In this document: positions 63,475 through 64,000 of the stretch, one piece after another
How the letters are laid out: each line of letters starts with the position of its first letter
Position numbering within the stretch: position 1 is the stretch's first letter
Origin: Anastrepha obliqua
Lineage: Eukaryota; Arthropoda; Insecta; Diptera; Tephritidae
Assembly (NCBI RefSeq): GCF_027943255.1
Contig: NC_072895.1
Location: 41,142,001 to 41,206,000 of the forward strand
Length of the DNA stretch: 64,000 bases
Reading direction: 5' to 3'
The notes under the pieces: model-generated
What the model was told of the DNA's origin: nothing
Seen by the model: the letters and a program-made list of their open reading frames with translations, nothing else
Database searches by the model: none
Translations under genes and position numbers: made by a program

Positions 63475-64000
63475 TTGGCTGCTCTTTTATTAGTTAGTGT
63501 TACCGGAGTAAAGCAATAAAAAGGCCAATATATAAGGATATATTATATTAGGGCGGGGCAATTTGTATGGCACAATTTCTTTTGACCCCGTTTCTAGCAA
63601 ATTTGTATTAGACACAAACTTTTAAGAAAAAAGGATTAATTAGAGCGTAGCTCAAAAACTATTTCAAGTCCGTCTAAATTAAAAAAAAAAAAACTACCTT
63701 TAATTGGTATGGAAATAGGAAGAAAGTAATGGCAATGAAGATAGAAAATGTAAAAATACACCTCTTTTTGGCAGTACGAGTAAAAAACATCTAAAACCAA
63801 AATAATGGTAAATAAGTTATTATTTGTAAAAAAAAATATATGATAAGAAATAAAATCTGAATAAAAATGTTTGAGATTTCTTAAGATTTAGTAATTTTTG
63901 GTTTTTTTTCTAAATTTTATCTGATTTATAAAAAAATTATAAAAAATGACACGATTCCTATTAAAATATTAAAAAAAGATACATATATTCTTTGTAGCTC
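63475..64000. other. Unassigned A+T-rich DNA
   Basis: No coding or transposon signal. Poly-A runs at about 63680 and 63830. Parts (CGTAGCTCAAAAACTATTTC) weakly resemble family A repeat sequence. Confidence 0.35.

Overview
The window is eukaryotic, dipteran DNA, most likely from a tephritid fruit fly or a close relative. The evidence is high A+T content, abundant CA/GTAT-type simple repeats and an almost unbroken population of insect-type transposon remnants. These include a DD41D mariner-like element of the type first described from Ceratitis rosa. The tephritid placement is an inference; the dipteran placement is stronger. I find no intact host protein gene, no rRNA or tRNA gene and no CRISPR. 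The window reads as intergenic or intronic sequence built from layered transposable elements.

Layout. 1-3150 is a hexanucleotide satellite that switches strand twice and carries a deleted mariner-like element (MLE), itself containing a second MLE with perfect 28-bp inverted repeats. 3150-8900 holds a dispersed A+T-rich repeat, a mariner with TA target duplication (5398-6644), a LINE RNase H/zinc-knuckle remnant on the minus strand, a second mariner with a perfect 82-bp tandem duplication, and the first copy of a tRNA-derived SINE. 8900-14460 is mostly unassigned sequence with one LINE 3' end and one deleted MLE. 14463-16834 looks like a dead piggyBac-type element with TTAA ends interrupted by a nearly full-length DD41D MLE. 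16840-30530 is sparse, with mariner tails, MITE arms, SINE copies, LINE 3' ends and an unclassified A+T-rich repeat. 30532-33000 holds a 1.68-kb Tc1-like element with an apparent 95-bp spliceosomal intron, next to a second Tc1-like fragment. 33600-44415 holds several different non-LTR retrotransposon remnants, a third MLE shell and another SINE. 48583-53552 holds a DD37D-like MLE, a third Tc1-like element (also with an intron-like interruption) and a mariner with complete terminal repeats. 53590-63469 holds R1-like LINE fragments, SINE copies, a 100-bp MITE, an RTE-like LINE remnant and a deleted MLE.

Nothing here works together as a pathway. The relationships are parasitic: autonomous elements, their deletion derivatives and MITEs share terminal repeats, and the SINE must have been moved by LINE machinery, because two copies carry 11-15 bp target duplications. 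The most noteworthy items are the tRNA-derived SINE family (seven copies in 64 kb), two Tc1-like elements with introns at non-equivalent positions close to the first catalytic Asp, the strand-switching satellite, LINE 3' tails resembling (CCTAA)n, and an unclassified dispersed A+T-rich repeat. Element names and clades come from motif reading only; no database search was possible.
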